In this document: piece after piece, positions 36,731-44,881 of the stretch
Numbering within the stretch: the first letter of the stretch is position 1
Layout of the letters: the number at the start of each line of letters is the position of its first letter
DNA from: Streptomyces sp. NBC_01454
Lineage (GTDB): Bacteria; Actinomycetota; Actinomycetes; Streptomycetales; Streptomycetaceae
Length of the DNA: 64,000 nucleotides
Assembly (NCBI RefSeq): GCF_036227565.1
Contig: NZ_CP109460.1
Span: 248,001-312,000 of the forward strand
Reading direction: 5' to 3'
Position numbers and translations under genes: made by a program
The notes under the pieces: model-generated
The model's input: the letters and a program-made list of their open reading frames with translations, nothing else
Told to the model about the DNA's origin: nothing
Database searches by the model: none

Positions 36731-37012
36731 ATGATTGACGGATTCAAGCGCGCCCTCGCTCTGGGCGCCGCCACCGTTGCCCTCGCCGGAGGCGCCGTCC
36801 TCACCACGGTGGGAACCGCCTCGGCCACACCCACTCACCACGGCGACCACACCGCCACAAGACACCTCGACCGCGGGCACTGTCACATGCTCCGCGGACA
36901 CTGGGCCCGCGTCTGGCGCCCGGCCTGGCGTGACGGACACGGCATGCGTCACGGTGGCCGCTGGATCAGGGTCTGGCACCGGGAGCGCCTGGTGTGCCGG
37001 CACCGTCGCTGA
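36731..37012 (+). CDS. Small secreted His/Arg-rich protein
   Basis: A 93-residue protein with a clear signal peptide (FKRALALGAATVALAGG to the ASA site near residue 32) and a mature part of about 60 residues rich in His, Arg and Trp (GHCHMLRGHWARVWRPAWR, two Cys). No family is recognised. The two Cys may pair and the His could bind metal; both are guesses. AAAGG precedes ATG 36731. A strong terminator follows 23 bp after the stop codon. Confidence 0.75.
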   Translation: MIDGFKRALALGAATVALAGGAVLTTVGTASATPTHHGDHTATRHLDRGHCHMLRGHWARVWRPAWRDGHGMRHGGRWIRVWHRERLVCRHRR

Positions 37013-37034
37013 CCATCGCGCCCAGGCAGTAACC

Positions 37035-37065
37035 GGACCCCCGAGCCGTTTCGGCTCGGGGGTCC
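37035..37065 (+). terminator. Strong hairpin terminator
   Basis: Arms GGACCCCCGAGCCG (37035-37048) and its complement (37052-37065) form a 14-bp perfect stem with a tight TTT loop, followed by GTTCGT. It lies after the small secreted protein gene and before the convergent AlkB-like gene. Confidence 0.85.
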
Positions 37066-37123
37066 GTTCGTCATGTCGGCGAGGCACGCACCCATGGTGT
37101 GCGGTCGCCGGCGGCCCCTGCCG

Positions 37124-37750
37124 TCAGCGTACGCCGTGCGGCCGGAACTGGATGCTGATCCGCGGCCCCGCCGCCCGCGCGGTCTTGGGGATCGCGTGTT
37201 CCCAAGTGCGCTGACAGGAACCGCCCATCACGAGGAGGTCGCCGTGTCCCAGCGGGTGCCGCACACTGCCGCCGCCGCGTCGCGGGCGCAGCAGCAGATC
37301 GCGCGGCTCACCCACGGACAGGATGGCGACCATGGTGTTCTCACGTCGCCCGCGACCGATCCGGTCGCCGTGCCAGGCCACACTGTCGCGGCCGTCCCGG
37401 TAGTAGCAGAGCCCGGCCGTGGTGAACGGTTCACCGAGCTGGTCGGCGTAGTGGGCGGTGAGCGCCTCGCGCGCCTCGTCCAGTGTGGGGTGCGGCAGCG
37501 GGTCGCCGGACCGGTAGAAGGCGAGCAGCCGCGGTACATCCACCACTTGCTCGTACATCTGCCGGCGCTCGGCCTGCCAGGGCACTTCGGCGGCGAGCTG
37601 GGCGAACAGGGCATCGGCCCCGCTCAGCCACCCAGGCAGCAGATCGAGCCAGGCTCCGTCGCCGAGCACGGTCCGGCGCATCCCGCACAGCGACCCGAGC
37701 CGGACCTCGTCGGTCTGGTCGAAGAGTGAGCCCTGGAGGTGCGTGACCAT
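37124..37750 (-). CDS. AlkB-like 2-oxoglutarate/Fe(II) oxygenase
   Basis: A 208-residue member of the AlkB family, which removes alkyl groups from nucleic acid bases by oxidation. The iron ligands appear as H127-x-D129 (WHGDRIGRG) and H185 (TWEHAIPK), and 2-oxoglutarate binding as R197-x-S-x-x-x-R203 (RISIQFR). CYYRDG and RHPLGHGDLLVMGG are further family segments. ATG 37750 is chosen. It is divergent from the IclR gene. Repair role inferred from family only. Confidence 0.88.
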   Translation of the reverse strand: MVTHLQGSLFDQTDEVRLGSLCGMRRTVLGDGAWLDLLPGWLSGADALFAQLAAEVPWQAERRQMYEQVVDVPRLLAFYRSGDPLPHPTLDEAREALTAHYADQLGEPFTTAGLCYYRDGRDSVAWHGDRIGRGRRENTMVAILSVGEPRDLLLRPRRGGGSVRHPLGHGDLLVMGGSCQRTWEHAIPKTARAAGPRISIQFRPHGVR

Positions 37751-37870
37751 GCCTCCAGCGTACCCACATATTCGAATGTATGTTCTGGAGGGAGTGGGGG
37801 AGGGAGCGCGGAGGGCCGCCTCCCGTCGGCCACCCTTGCCTGAGCGGGACGCCGGGCGCACGCTGAATGT

Positions 37871-38629
37871 ATGGGCACCGCAGAAGGCCCGACGCTCATC
37901 ACTTCCGTCCAGCGAGCCTTCCGCCTCATGGAGGCCGTGGGTGCACACGAGGGCGGCGCCCCGGCCAAGCAGCTGGCACGGGAGACGGAGTTGCCGCTGG
38001 CCACCGCCTATCACCTGCTGCGCACGCTCACTCACGACGGGTACATCCGGAAGCTGGAGGACGGCGGGTACGTCCTCGGCGACAAGCTGGACACACTCCA
38101 GTCCGGCGGGCGCGCCCAGGCCCTGCTCAACCGGATCCGGCCCACGCTCGCGGCCCTGCGCGACGACCTGTCGGCCGCCGCCTATCTGACCTTCTTCGAG
38201 GACGGCGAGATACGGGTCGCCGAGATCGTCGACGGCCCCCGGGCGCCGCGGGTCGACCTGTGGGTGGGCTTCGAGGACGCCGGCCACGCCACGGCGCTGG
38301 GCAAGTGCGTACTGCGCGAGCTGGACGCCGGCGCCCGCGACGACTACCTGTCCCGCCACCCCCTGGCCGACCTCACCCCCCGCACCATCACCGTCCGCGC
38401 CGAACTCCTCCGACGGCTCGACACGATGCCCGTATCGCCGGTGGTCACAGACATGGAGGAGTACGCCCTCGGCACGTTCTGCGTCGCGGTGCCGGTGTAC
38501 AGCGGGCAGATACTGGGCTCCCTCGGCGTCTCGCTCCGGGCGGACCGGATCTCCCGCTTCGACGAGGTCCGGGACCGACTGCTTCCGGCAGCGAGCCGCG
38601 TGACCAGGGGTTTGTCGCTCACTATCTGA
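37871..38629 (+). CDS. IclR-family transcriptional regulator
   Basis: A 252-residue IclR regulator: N-terminal winged helix-turn-helix (about 10-70; AKQLARETELPLATAYHLLRTL) and C-terminal GAF-like effector domain (about 80-250) with GHATALGKCVLREL and CVAVPVYSGQILGSLGVSL. These regulators usually control catabolic genes, but its neighbours here (AlkB-like and phosphatase genes) give no clear target. Confidence 0.88.
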   Translation: MGTAEGPTLITSVQRAFRLMEAVGAHEGGAPAKQLARETELPLATAYHLLRTLTHDGYIRKLEDGGYVLGDKLDTLQSGGRAQALLNRIRPTLAALRDDLSAAAYLTFFEDGEIRVAEIVDGPRAPRVDLWVGFEDAGHATALGKCVLRELDAGARDDYLSRHPLADLTPRTITVRAELLRRLDTMPVSPVVTDMEEYALGTFCVAVPVYSGQILGSLGVSLRADRISRFDEVRDRLLPAASRVTRGLSLTI

Positions 38630-38720
38630 AATCCGGGTCCTTGCGGCTGCCGCGCGACTCCCGTTTCCTAGATGAAACGGACATTTCGGCGCGTATGTGC
38701 CATGAGCAGGGAAGCGAGCT

Positions 38721-39992
38721 GTGGACGAGGACATGCACCAGGCCCGAATCCACCCCCACGACCACCGGCCGCGACGGCAGCTCACCGCACCGCTCTCCGC
38801 TCTGTGGGCAACGGTGCGCCGCTCGGTGGAGGAACCGTCCGCCACCACAGGCGTCTTCCGGCACTACACCCACCACGCGCCGGTACTGATCATCGCCGTC
38901 GTCGCGTTCCTCGCCCTCGCCGACGGCACCGGTATGAACTGGCTGCCGCTGCTGGCCGTCGGCCCCGCGCTGGCCGCCGCCACCAGCGGGCCGTGGGGCG
39001 TGCTGCGCATCGGCGCCCTGGCGGTGGCGCTGGCCGCGGTGCTCGGTGTACGCGGCGGCGCGCCGGGCACCGAGCAGGCGATCATGCTGTCCGCGCTGGC
39101 CGCCGTGACCTTGGCCGGTGGCCTGGCCAGCGCGCTGCGCCGCCGCCGCGAACACGTACTGGCCGCCGTCCGTTCGGTGGCCGAAGCCGCCCAGCACGCG
39201 TTTCTCAAGCCGGTGCCGTCGACCGTCGGGCCGTTCCAGGCGGCGGTCCACTACAGCGCCGCCGCTGCCGAGGCACGGATCGGTGGTGACCTCTACGCGC
39301 TGGTGCCGACGCCGTACGGGGTGCGGCTCATCGTGGGCGACGTGCGCGGCAAGGGACTGCCGGCCGTGGGGGTCGCCGCCCTGGTACTGGGCGTGTTCCG
39401 GGAAGCGGCCTACGACGAGCCGGACCTCCTCGACGTGGTGCACCGTATCGAGCGGAGCCTGGCGCGCAACCTCGGTCCGGACGACTTCGTCACGGCGGTG
39501 CTCGCCGGGTACCCGGAGGACGGCCGCATGGAGCTCGTCAATTGCGGGCACGCCGCTCCGCTGCTGGTCCACGACTCCGGAATCCTGCCGGTCGAACCCG
39601 TCCGTCCGGCCCCGCCGCTCGGACTGCGGTCCCTCGCCGGCGAGTCGCCGAGCCTCCAGCACGTGACGCTGGTCGACGGACATCAGGTGCTCTTCTACAC
39701 CGACGGGGTCACCGAGGCCCGCGACCACGAGCGGGCGTTCTACCCGCTGGGGGAACGGCTGGCCCAGCACCTTTCGGAGGAACCGTCCCGCACCCTCGCC
39801 GCACTGCACGAGGACCTGCTCGCGCACGTGGGCGGGGAGCTGCACGACGACGCCGCCATGCTGCTGCTGCGGAAGCCGGCCGGCACCGCCCCGGAGCAGC
39901 CCGGCACCGCCCCGGTGGCATCGACCGGACCGGCACGGCCCACCGGCCGCAGCCACCGGTGTGCCGCTCCCGCGGTGGGTGCTGCCGAATAA
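38721..39992 (+). CDS. Membrane-bound PP2C (SpoIIE/RsbU-type) phosphatase
   Basis: A 423-residue protein with several N-terminal transmembrane helices (about 50-140) and a C-terminal PP2C/SpoIIE domain (about 165-390): EARIGGDLYALVPT, LIVGDVRGKGLPAVG, ELVNCGHAAPLLV, QVLFYTDGVTEARD and LHDDAAMLLL contain the metal-binding Asp residues. It is likely to act on an anti-anti-sigma factor. The start is GTG 38721 or ATG 38733. A SigB-like sigma factor gene lies less than 1 kb downstream on the other strand. Confidence 0.88.
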   Translation: MDEDMHQARIHPHDHRPRRQLTAPLSALWATVRRSVEEPSATTGVFRHYTHHAPVLIIAVVAFLALADGTGMNWLPLLAVGPALAAATSGPWGVLRIGALAVALAAVLGVRGGAPGTEQAIMLSALAAVTLAGGLASALRRRREHVLAAVRSVAEAAQHAFLKPVPSTVGPFQAAVHYSAAAAEARIGGDLYALVPTPYGVRLIVGDVRGKGLPAVGVAALVLGVFREAAYDEPDLLDVVHRIERSLARNLGPDDFVTAVLAGYPEDGRMELVNCGHAAPLLVHDSGILPVEPVRPAPPLGLRSLAGESPSLQHVTLVDGHQVLFYTDGVTEARDHERAFYPLGERLAQHLSEEPSRTLAALHEDLLAHVGGELHDDAAMLLLRKPAGTAPEQPGTAPVASTGPARPTGRSHRCAAPAVGAAE

Positions 39993-40056
39993 AGCGCGGG
40001 GATCCGTGCAAGATGGCCCCGGACCGGATCAAGAAGCCCAGGAAGGAGCGCCCCCG

Positions 40057-40476
40057 ATGTCGAAGCCACCGCTTCCCGATGCGGCGGTCGCCGTGTTGGC
40101 CAAGGCGAACCCGGCGGTCATCACGACGCTGCGGTCGGACGGCCAGCCGGTCTCCACGGCCACCTGGTACCTCTGGGACAACGGCCGGGTGCTGGTCAAC
40201 ATGGACGAGGGCCGCAAACGGCTGGCGCACCTCCGCCGTGATCCGCGGGTCAGCCTCACCGTGCTGGACGAGGGCAACTGGTACACGCACCTCAGCCTCA
40301 TCGGGCACGTCATCGAGACCGGTACGGACGAGGACCTCGCCGATATCGACCGGCTGGCGCAGCACTACCTCGGCAGGCCGTACCCGCAGCGGGACCGGCG
40401 CCGGATCAGCGCCTGGATCGAGATCGACCGCTGGCACGGCTGGGGCGCGATGAAGGACAGCGACCAGGCCGGCTGA
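40057..40476 (+). CDS. PPOX-class F420- or FMN-dependent oxidoreductase
   Basis: A 139-residue split-barrel flavin/deazaflavin-binding protein with ANPAVITTLRSDGQPVSTATWY, NMDEGRKRLAHLRRDPRVSLTVLD and a C-terminal IEIDRWHGWG, the pattern of PPOX-class F420-dependent proteins in actinobacteria. AAGGAG lies 8 bases before ATG 40057. Substrate unknown. Confidence 0.8.
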   Translation: MSKPPLPDAAVAVLAKANPAVITTLRSDGQPVSTATWYLWDNGRVLVNMDEGRKRLAHLRRDPRVSLTVLDEGNWYTHLSLIGHVIETGTDEDLADIDRLAQHYLGRPYPQRDRRRISAWIEIDRWHGWGAMKDSDQAG

Positions 40477-40509
40477 CGACGCCGGACGGTGGCGCACGAC
40501 GCCCGGTGT

Positions 40510-40531
40510 CCGTATCCGTATCCGTATACGG
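40510..40531. repeat. CCGTAT triplicate ending in a palindrome
   Basis: Three tandem CCGTAT units, the last extended to the palindrome CCGTATACGG (40522-40531), lie in the 124-bp space between the convergent PPOX and sigma factor genes. Confidence 0.8.
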
Positions 40532-40600
40532 GGTGCTCCCCCGTCCGCCGGCTGCCGCACCTTGGCCGTGGCCGGGCCCGCGGCCCGTACCCGGACCGCC

Positions 40601-41482
40601 TCAGCTCTCGAGAAGTCCCTTGCGGAGCGTGGCGCACGCGCGGCTGAGGAGGCGGGAGACATGCATCTGGGAGAGGCCGAGTTCCTCGCCGATCTCCGCC
40701 TGCGTCATCTCCGCCCCGAAGCGCAGTTGGAGAAGGGTGCGGTCACGCTCGTCCAGGTCGGCCAGGTGCGGCTTGAGGGCCTGGACGTCTTCGGCCAGCG
40801 CCAGGGCGGGGTCCTCGGTGCCGATGAGGTCGGCGACCAGTCCGGTCTGCTGCTTTCCGCCGCCGGCCTGGATGGGCCGGTCGAGGGAGTCGCTGTCATA
40901 GCCGTTGGAGGCCACCAGCCCCTCCGCGACCTCGTCCTCCGCCAGATCGAGGTGGGCGGCGAGGTCGGCGGCGGACGGTTCGTGGACTCCCTCGCACTCC
41001 AGCTCCTCCCGGGCACGGGCAAGGTCGATACGGAGTTCCTGCAGCCGCCGGGGCACCCGCACCGACCACGTCGTATCGCGGAAGAACCGCTTGATCTCGC
41101 CCTGGATGTAGGGGACGGCCAGCGTGGTGAACTCCACGTCGCGGGAGGCGTCGTAACGGTCGATCGCCTTGATCAGGCCGATCGTGCCGACCTGGAGGAC
41201 GTCCTCCATGGATTCTCTGCGGCTGGAGAAGCGGCGCGCGACGTAGCGCACCAGGGAGAGGTTCATCTCGATCAGGGTGTTCCGCACGTACTGGTACTCG
41301 CTCGTCCCCTCGTCGAGCTCTTCCAGCCGCAGCAGGAACCGCTTGGACAACTCCCGTGCGTCGGCGGGGGCCACGCGCTGCGGGGACGGGATCTGCGGCA
41401 GCACCGTCGGAGCCGGAACGGCGCTCTCCTTCGACGTGGTCTCCGGGTCCCTTCCCGCCGCCAACGTGCTGTTGCTCGTCAT
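40601..41482 (-). CDS. RNA polymerase sigma factor, SigB/SigF type
   Basis: A 293-residue group 3 sigma factor of the stress/sporulation SigB-SigF-SigG set. Region 2 shows LVRYVARRFSSRRESMEDVLQVGTIGLIKAIDRYD and the -10 binding VPYIQGEIKRFFRDTTWSVRVPRRLQE; region 3 and the region 4 helix-turn-helix (TQAEIGEELGLSQMHVSRLLSRA) follow. It lacks an adjacent anti-sigma gene, but two PP2C phosphatases of the RsbU type lie at 38721-39992 and 42956-44272, which suggests partner-switching control from separate sites. It is divergent from the vgb-like gene. Confidence 0.92.
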   Translation of the reverse strand: MTSNSTLAAGRDPETTSKESAVPAPTVLPQIPSPQRVAPADARELSKRFLLRLEELDEGTSEYQYVRNTLIEMNLSLVRYVARRFSSRRESMEDVLQVGTIGLIKAIDRYDASRDVEFTTLAVPYIQGEIKRFFRDTTWSVRVPRRLQELRIDLARAREELECEGVHEPSAADLAAHLDLAEDEVAEGLVASNGYDSDSLDRPIQAGGGKQQTGLVADLIGTEDPALALAEDVQALKPHLADLDERDRTLLQLRFGAEMTQAEIGEELGLSQMHVSRLLSRACATLRKGLLES

Positions 41483-41738
41483 GCGCTTGGCTCCCCTCTG
41501 TTGCCGAGCCCCCGTCGGTCGCTCCCCTACCCGCCGCCGACGCCGGTATGTCCCGACGTCCGCACGCCGCTTCGGGAGCGGCCGGAGCGGATCCGGCTCC
41601 GGTCACCCCCAAATCCGGTTGCCCGCACACCGGCACCGTGACAATATCTCTTAATGCAACTAAAGTAGCGCTAGTGTTCCCCTCCTCCTGACGAGCCCCA
41701 CGTATCAGCACGTTCCACGTAAAGGAAGCACCCCACCC

Positions 41739-42632
41739 ATGTCGCGCCGTGTCGCCTCGTTCCAGCGATTCCCCGTCCCCGACCCCGGCGCGGGCCCGTA
41801 CGCCCTCACCACCGGCCCCGACCAGGCGTTGTGGTGCACCCTGGTCCACACCGGGCAGATCGCCCGTCTTTCTCCGGACGGTCAACTCCTGTGCCACCGG
41901 CTCGACTCCGCGTCCTGCGGGCCGACCACCATCACCCCGGGACCCGATGGCGCGCTGTGGTTCGCCCGGAGCCAGGACCACCGGATCGGACGGATCACGG
42001 TCACTGGGGAGGCGACCTCGTTCCCCCTCCCGAGCCCGGACAGCGGTCCGTTCGGCATCGTGTCCGCCCCCGACGGAGCACTGTGGTTCACGCAGATGCA
42101 CGCCGACCGCATCGGCCGGATCACCACGGACGGCGAAGTGACGGAGTTTCCGCTGCCGGTCAGCGGCGCCTTCGCCTCGGCCCTCACCGCCGGCCCCGAT
42201 GACGCACTGTGGTGCACCCTCAATCAAGCGCATGCGATCGGCCGTATCAGCCTCCAGGGAGAGATCACCGTCTACCCGCTGCCCACCGCGAACGCCGCGC
42301 CGGTCGGCATCACCTGCGGCGCGGACGGCGCCCTCTGGTTCGTCGAGATCGGCGCCGGCCGGATAGGCCGGATCACCACGGACGGCCGGATCGAGGAGTT
42401 CCCCCTCCCGGACCCCGCGTGCCGGCCGCATGCGATCGTCGCGGGTCCGGCCGGAGACTGCTGGTTCACCGAATGGGGAGCCCACCGCATCGGCTCCATC
42501 GCCCCGGACGGCCGTATCGAGGAATTCGCCCTGCCCGCCTCGTCGTCGGAGCCGCACGGTCTGGCATTCGGGCCGGACGGTGCCCTCTATGTGGCTCTGG
42601 AGAGCGGAGAGGTGGTCCGGATGGCTCCCTGA
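41739..42632 (+). CDS. vgb: Virginiamycin B lyase (Vgb) homologue
   Basis: The 297-residue protein is a seven-bladed propeller of repeats such as DGALWFTQMHADRIGRITT, GEVTEFPLP and DGALWFVEIGAGRIGRITT, and aligns along its length with streptogramin B lyases, which linearise type B streptogramins by cleaving the ester bond. The known Vgb catalytic set is kept at H231 (CRPHAIVAG), E271 and H273 (SEPHGL) and E288 (LESGEV), shifted by about three from the staphylococcal numbering I recall. ATG 41739 follows AAGGAAG. It is divergent from the sigma factor gene; the shared spacer has an AT-rich patch (about 41640-41680). Resistance activity is inferred. Confidence 0.88.
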   Translation: MSRRVASFQRFPVPDPGAGPYALTTGPDQALWCTLVHTGQIARLSPDGQLLCHRLDSASCGPTTITPGPDGALWFARSQDHRIGRITVTGEATSFPLPSPDSGPFGIVSAPDGALWFTQMHADRIGRITTDGEVTEFPLPVSGAFASALTAGPDDALWCTLNQAHAIGRISLQGEITVYPLPTANAAPVGITCGADGALWFVEIGAGRIGRITTDGRIEEFPLPDPACRPHAIVAGPAGDCWFTEWGAHRIGSIAPDGRIEEFALPASSSEPHGLAFGPDGALYVALESGEVVRMAP

Positions 42633-42955
42633 CCGCCGGCGCGCCGGGGGCTGTGCGCGACCGACCACCGGCCCTGGTAACGACCGGATCGGCCATCGCC
42701 CCGGCCGCCCGCCCCACCAGCGGCTCGGTCGCGGCCCGCCCGCCTCAAGATTCTGCCGCGACCACGCCTTCCCGAGGTGTCGCTCTCGTGCCTCCCCGCG
42801 GTGTCGCTACGGGCAAACTCCGTCTCGGTGTCACCATCAGCAGCACAGCGACAGCACATGCACCGCCCGGGTGCGCCGGTGAGCGGCGGTGCCAGGGCGG
42901 GACAGCCCACAGGGCGGACGGCTCGGCGGGCCGGCGTTCGAGGAAAGGTGCCTGA
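42633..42955. other. 323-bp intergenic stretch
   Basis: No gene or strong signal is seen between the vgb-like and phosphatase genes except the AGGAAAGG ribosome binding site at the right end. Confidence 0.5.
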
Positions 42956-44272
42956 ATGAGCAGTGCAGCGGCCCGCGGAAGGATGCTGGGTGATCTGATT
43001 GCCGCCAGCCATGTGGTCACGCTGGATCATGTCCCGGACGTGGTCGCCAAGCATGCGGCCCGGGTCGGCTGGCTGGAGGTTCTGATCTACCTGGCCGATC
43101 TCCAGCAGGACGTGCTGTGCCTGCTCGCCGGCCAGGGATCCGGCGCCGGCGGCGGGGCGGAGACCGTCCCCGATGAGCTGCGGATCGAGGGCACCCTGGC
43201 GGGGCGGGCCTTCCAGACGGGGAGCATCGTCGCGAGCACCGCCTCCGAAGGCGGCCTGTGGTGGGTGCCGTTGCTCGACGGCACCGAGCGTCTGGGGGTC
43301 CTGCGGGCCTCCGCCGCGCCCGGTATGGAGTGGGACGCCCAAACGGCTCAGGACCTGCGCAATCTCGCCGGGCTGGTCGCGTTGATGGTGGTCAGCAAGC
43401 GCGGGACGAGCGATACGTACGCCAAGCTCGTACGGCGCCGCCGGATGAACATCGCCGCGGAGATGGAGTGGCGCGTGATGCCACCGAGGACGTTCGCCAC
43501 CGCCCGGTTGCTGATCAGCGCGGTGATGGAGCCCGCCTACGAGGTCAGTGGCGACGTCTTCGACTACGCCGTCGCCGATGAGATCGTGCACCTCGCGCTC
43601 TTCGACGCGATGGGCCATGACACCGCCGCCGGGCTGACCGCGAGCCTCGCGGTCGCCGCCAGCCGCAACCACCGCCGGCAGGGCTCCGGGATCCTGCCGA
43701 CCGCCGAAGCCATGGGACGGGTGCTCGCCGACGAGTTCGACGGCAACCGCTTCGCCACGGGCATCCTGGCCGAGCTGAACACCGCCACCGGGGTGCTCAT
43801 CTGGACCAGCCTGGGGCACCCCGCACCGGTCGTCATCCGCAAGGGACGCACCGCGCTGAGCCTGCCCTGCTCGCCCGCGCCTCCCATGGGCACCGACCTG
43901 GGCGTGCCGCCCGCCCTCTGCCGGGATCAACTGGAACCCGGTGACCGGCTGCTGCTCTACAGCGACGGCATCACCGAGGCCCGCAACAGCGACGGGCAGG
44001 AGTTCGGCCTGCCGAGATTCACCGACTTCCTCATCCAGCACCATGCCGACGGGCTGCCCGTGCCCGAGACCCTGCGTCGTCTGATGCGGCGTCATCTCGC
44101 CTACCACGGCGGGCGGCTCAACGACGACGCCACCGTCCTGCTGCTGGAGTGGAGCGGCCCCGCCCCCTTCCGCCCCGCCCACGTCGAAGCCCTCGCCGGT
44201 CTGCCCGAACACACCACCCCCGCCACCGCCCTGCCCACCCGCTGGACGCGGCCCGACGCCGAGGAGCCGTGA
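42956..44272 (+). CDS. GAF-like and PP2C (SpoIIE/RsbU-type) phosphatase
   Basis: A 438-residue cytoplasmic protein with a GAF-like N-terminal domain (about 10-150) and a PP2C/SpoIIE domain (about 170-405) with VSGDVFDYAVA, LALFDAMGHDTAAG, LIWTSLGHPAPVVI, LLLYSDGITEARN and LNDDATVLLLEW. The Asp residues for metal binding are present. Third phosphatase of this type in the window. The downstream 108-residue gene may follow after a 197-bp gap. Its substrate is presumably an anti-anti-sigma factor encoded elsewhere. Confidence 0.88.
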   Translation: MSSAAARGRMLGDLIAASHVVTLDHVPDVVAKHAARVGWLEVLIYLADLQQDVLCLLAGQGSGAGGGAETVPDELRIEGTLAGRAFQTGSIVASTASEGGLWWVPLLDGTERLGVLRASAAPGMEWDAQTAQDLRNLAGLVALMVVSKRGTSDTYAKLVRRRRMNIAAEMEWRVMPPRTFATARLLISAVMEPAYEVSGDVFDYAVADEIVHLALFDAMGHDTAAGLTASLAVAASRNHRRQGSGILPTAEAMGRVLADEFDGNRFATGILAELNTATGVLIWTSLGHPAPVVIRKGRTALSLPCSPAPPMGTDLGVPPALCRDQLEPGDRLLLYSDGITEARNSDGQEFGLPRFTDFLIQHHADGLPVPETLRRLMRRHLAYHGGRLNDDATVLLLEWSGPAPFRPAHVEALAGLPEHTTPATALPTRWTRPDAEEP

Positions 44273-44399
44273 GGTGCCCGGGCGCAGGGGCGCGGTGCGC
44301 CCGCCGGGGCGAGAGCCCGGCCCACGCCCGTTCCCGGCCCCGGTGACGCATGCTCTGCCCAGACGGGGCAGACGCACCGTACGCTGCCAGGCATCACGG

Positions 44400-44447
44400 C
44401 ACACTCTCCGCAGGCACCACACTCCCCGCAGGCACCGCACTCCCCGC
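44400..44447. repeat. 18-bp tandem repeat, about 2.7 copies
   Basis: Units CACACTCTCCGCAGGCAC (44400-44417) and CACACTCCCCGCAGGCAC (44418-44435) are followed by a partial third copy to 44447. They lie just upstream of the small gene starting at 44470, in its leader. Confidence 0.9.
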
Positions 44448-44469
44448 CCAAGACAGGAGCCCACCCCCG

Positions 44470-44796
44470 ATGACCGAGACCGAGCAGAACGCCCCGGCCG
44501 CGCGGGCCGTCTTCCGCGCGGAGGCCTTCACCCGTCATGGCCGCTGGCATCTCGAAATCGCCAGCCTCGACCGCGAACCGGACGCCGGCGACACCGAAGC
44601 CCTGCTCGTCACGCTCTGGCCGGTCGGGGAGACCCCCGAGGGCAGCGGTTTCCCGGCCGACGCGCTCCGCGATCAGCTGCGCGACAACGGCTTCGCCCTG
44701 GCCGACCCCGGCCGGGGCACCGGCGGCTGGACACGCACCGGGGACCGGGACCGCTTCACCGCCGCCTGCTACCAGACGGACGAGGCGACGGCCTGA
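44470..44796 (+). CDS. Hypothetical protein
   Basis: A 108-residue acidic protein without signal or membrane segments and with no family that I recognise. It has FRAEAFTRHGRWHLEIASLDREPD and ends CYQTDEATA. ATG 44470 follows AGGAG at 44455-44459 and gives a typical codon pattern; the frame upstream covers the tandem repeat and is unlikely to be coding. Confidence 0.6.
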   Translation: MTETEQNAPAARAVFRAEAFTRHGRWHLEIASLDREPDAGDTEALLVTLWPVGETPEGSGFPADALRDQLRDNGFALADPGRGTGGWTRTGDRDRFTAACYQTDEATA

Positions 44797-44830
44797 GCCA
44801 CCGCACGCCGCGCGGGGAGGGGGGGACCTC

Positions 44831-44867
44831 CCGGAGGGGCAGATCCGGTGAGGGCCTGCCCCTCCGG
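44831..44867. terminator. Bidirectional hairpin terminator
   Basis: Arms CCGGAGGGGCAG (44831-44842) and CTGCCCCTCCGG (44856-44867) form a 12-bp perfect stem between two convergent genes, 34 bp after one stop codon and 14 bp from the other. Confidence 0.8.
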
Positions 44868-44881
44868 GCTCGTGCGCCGGG

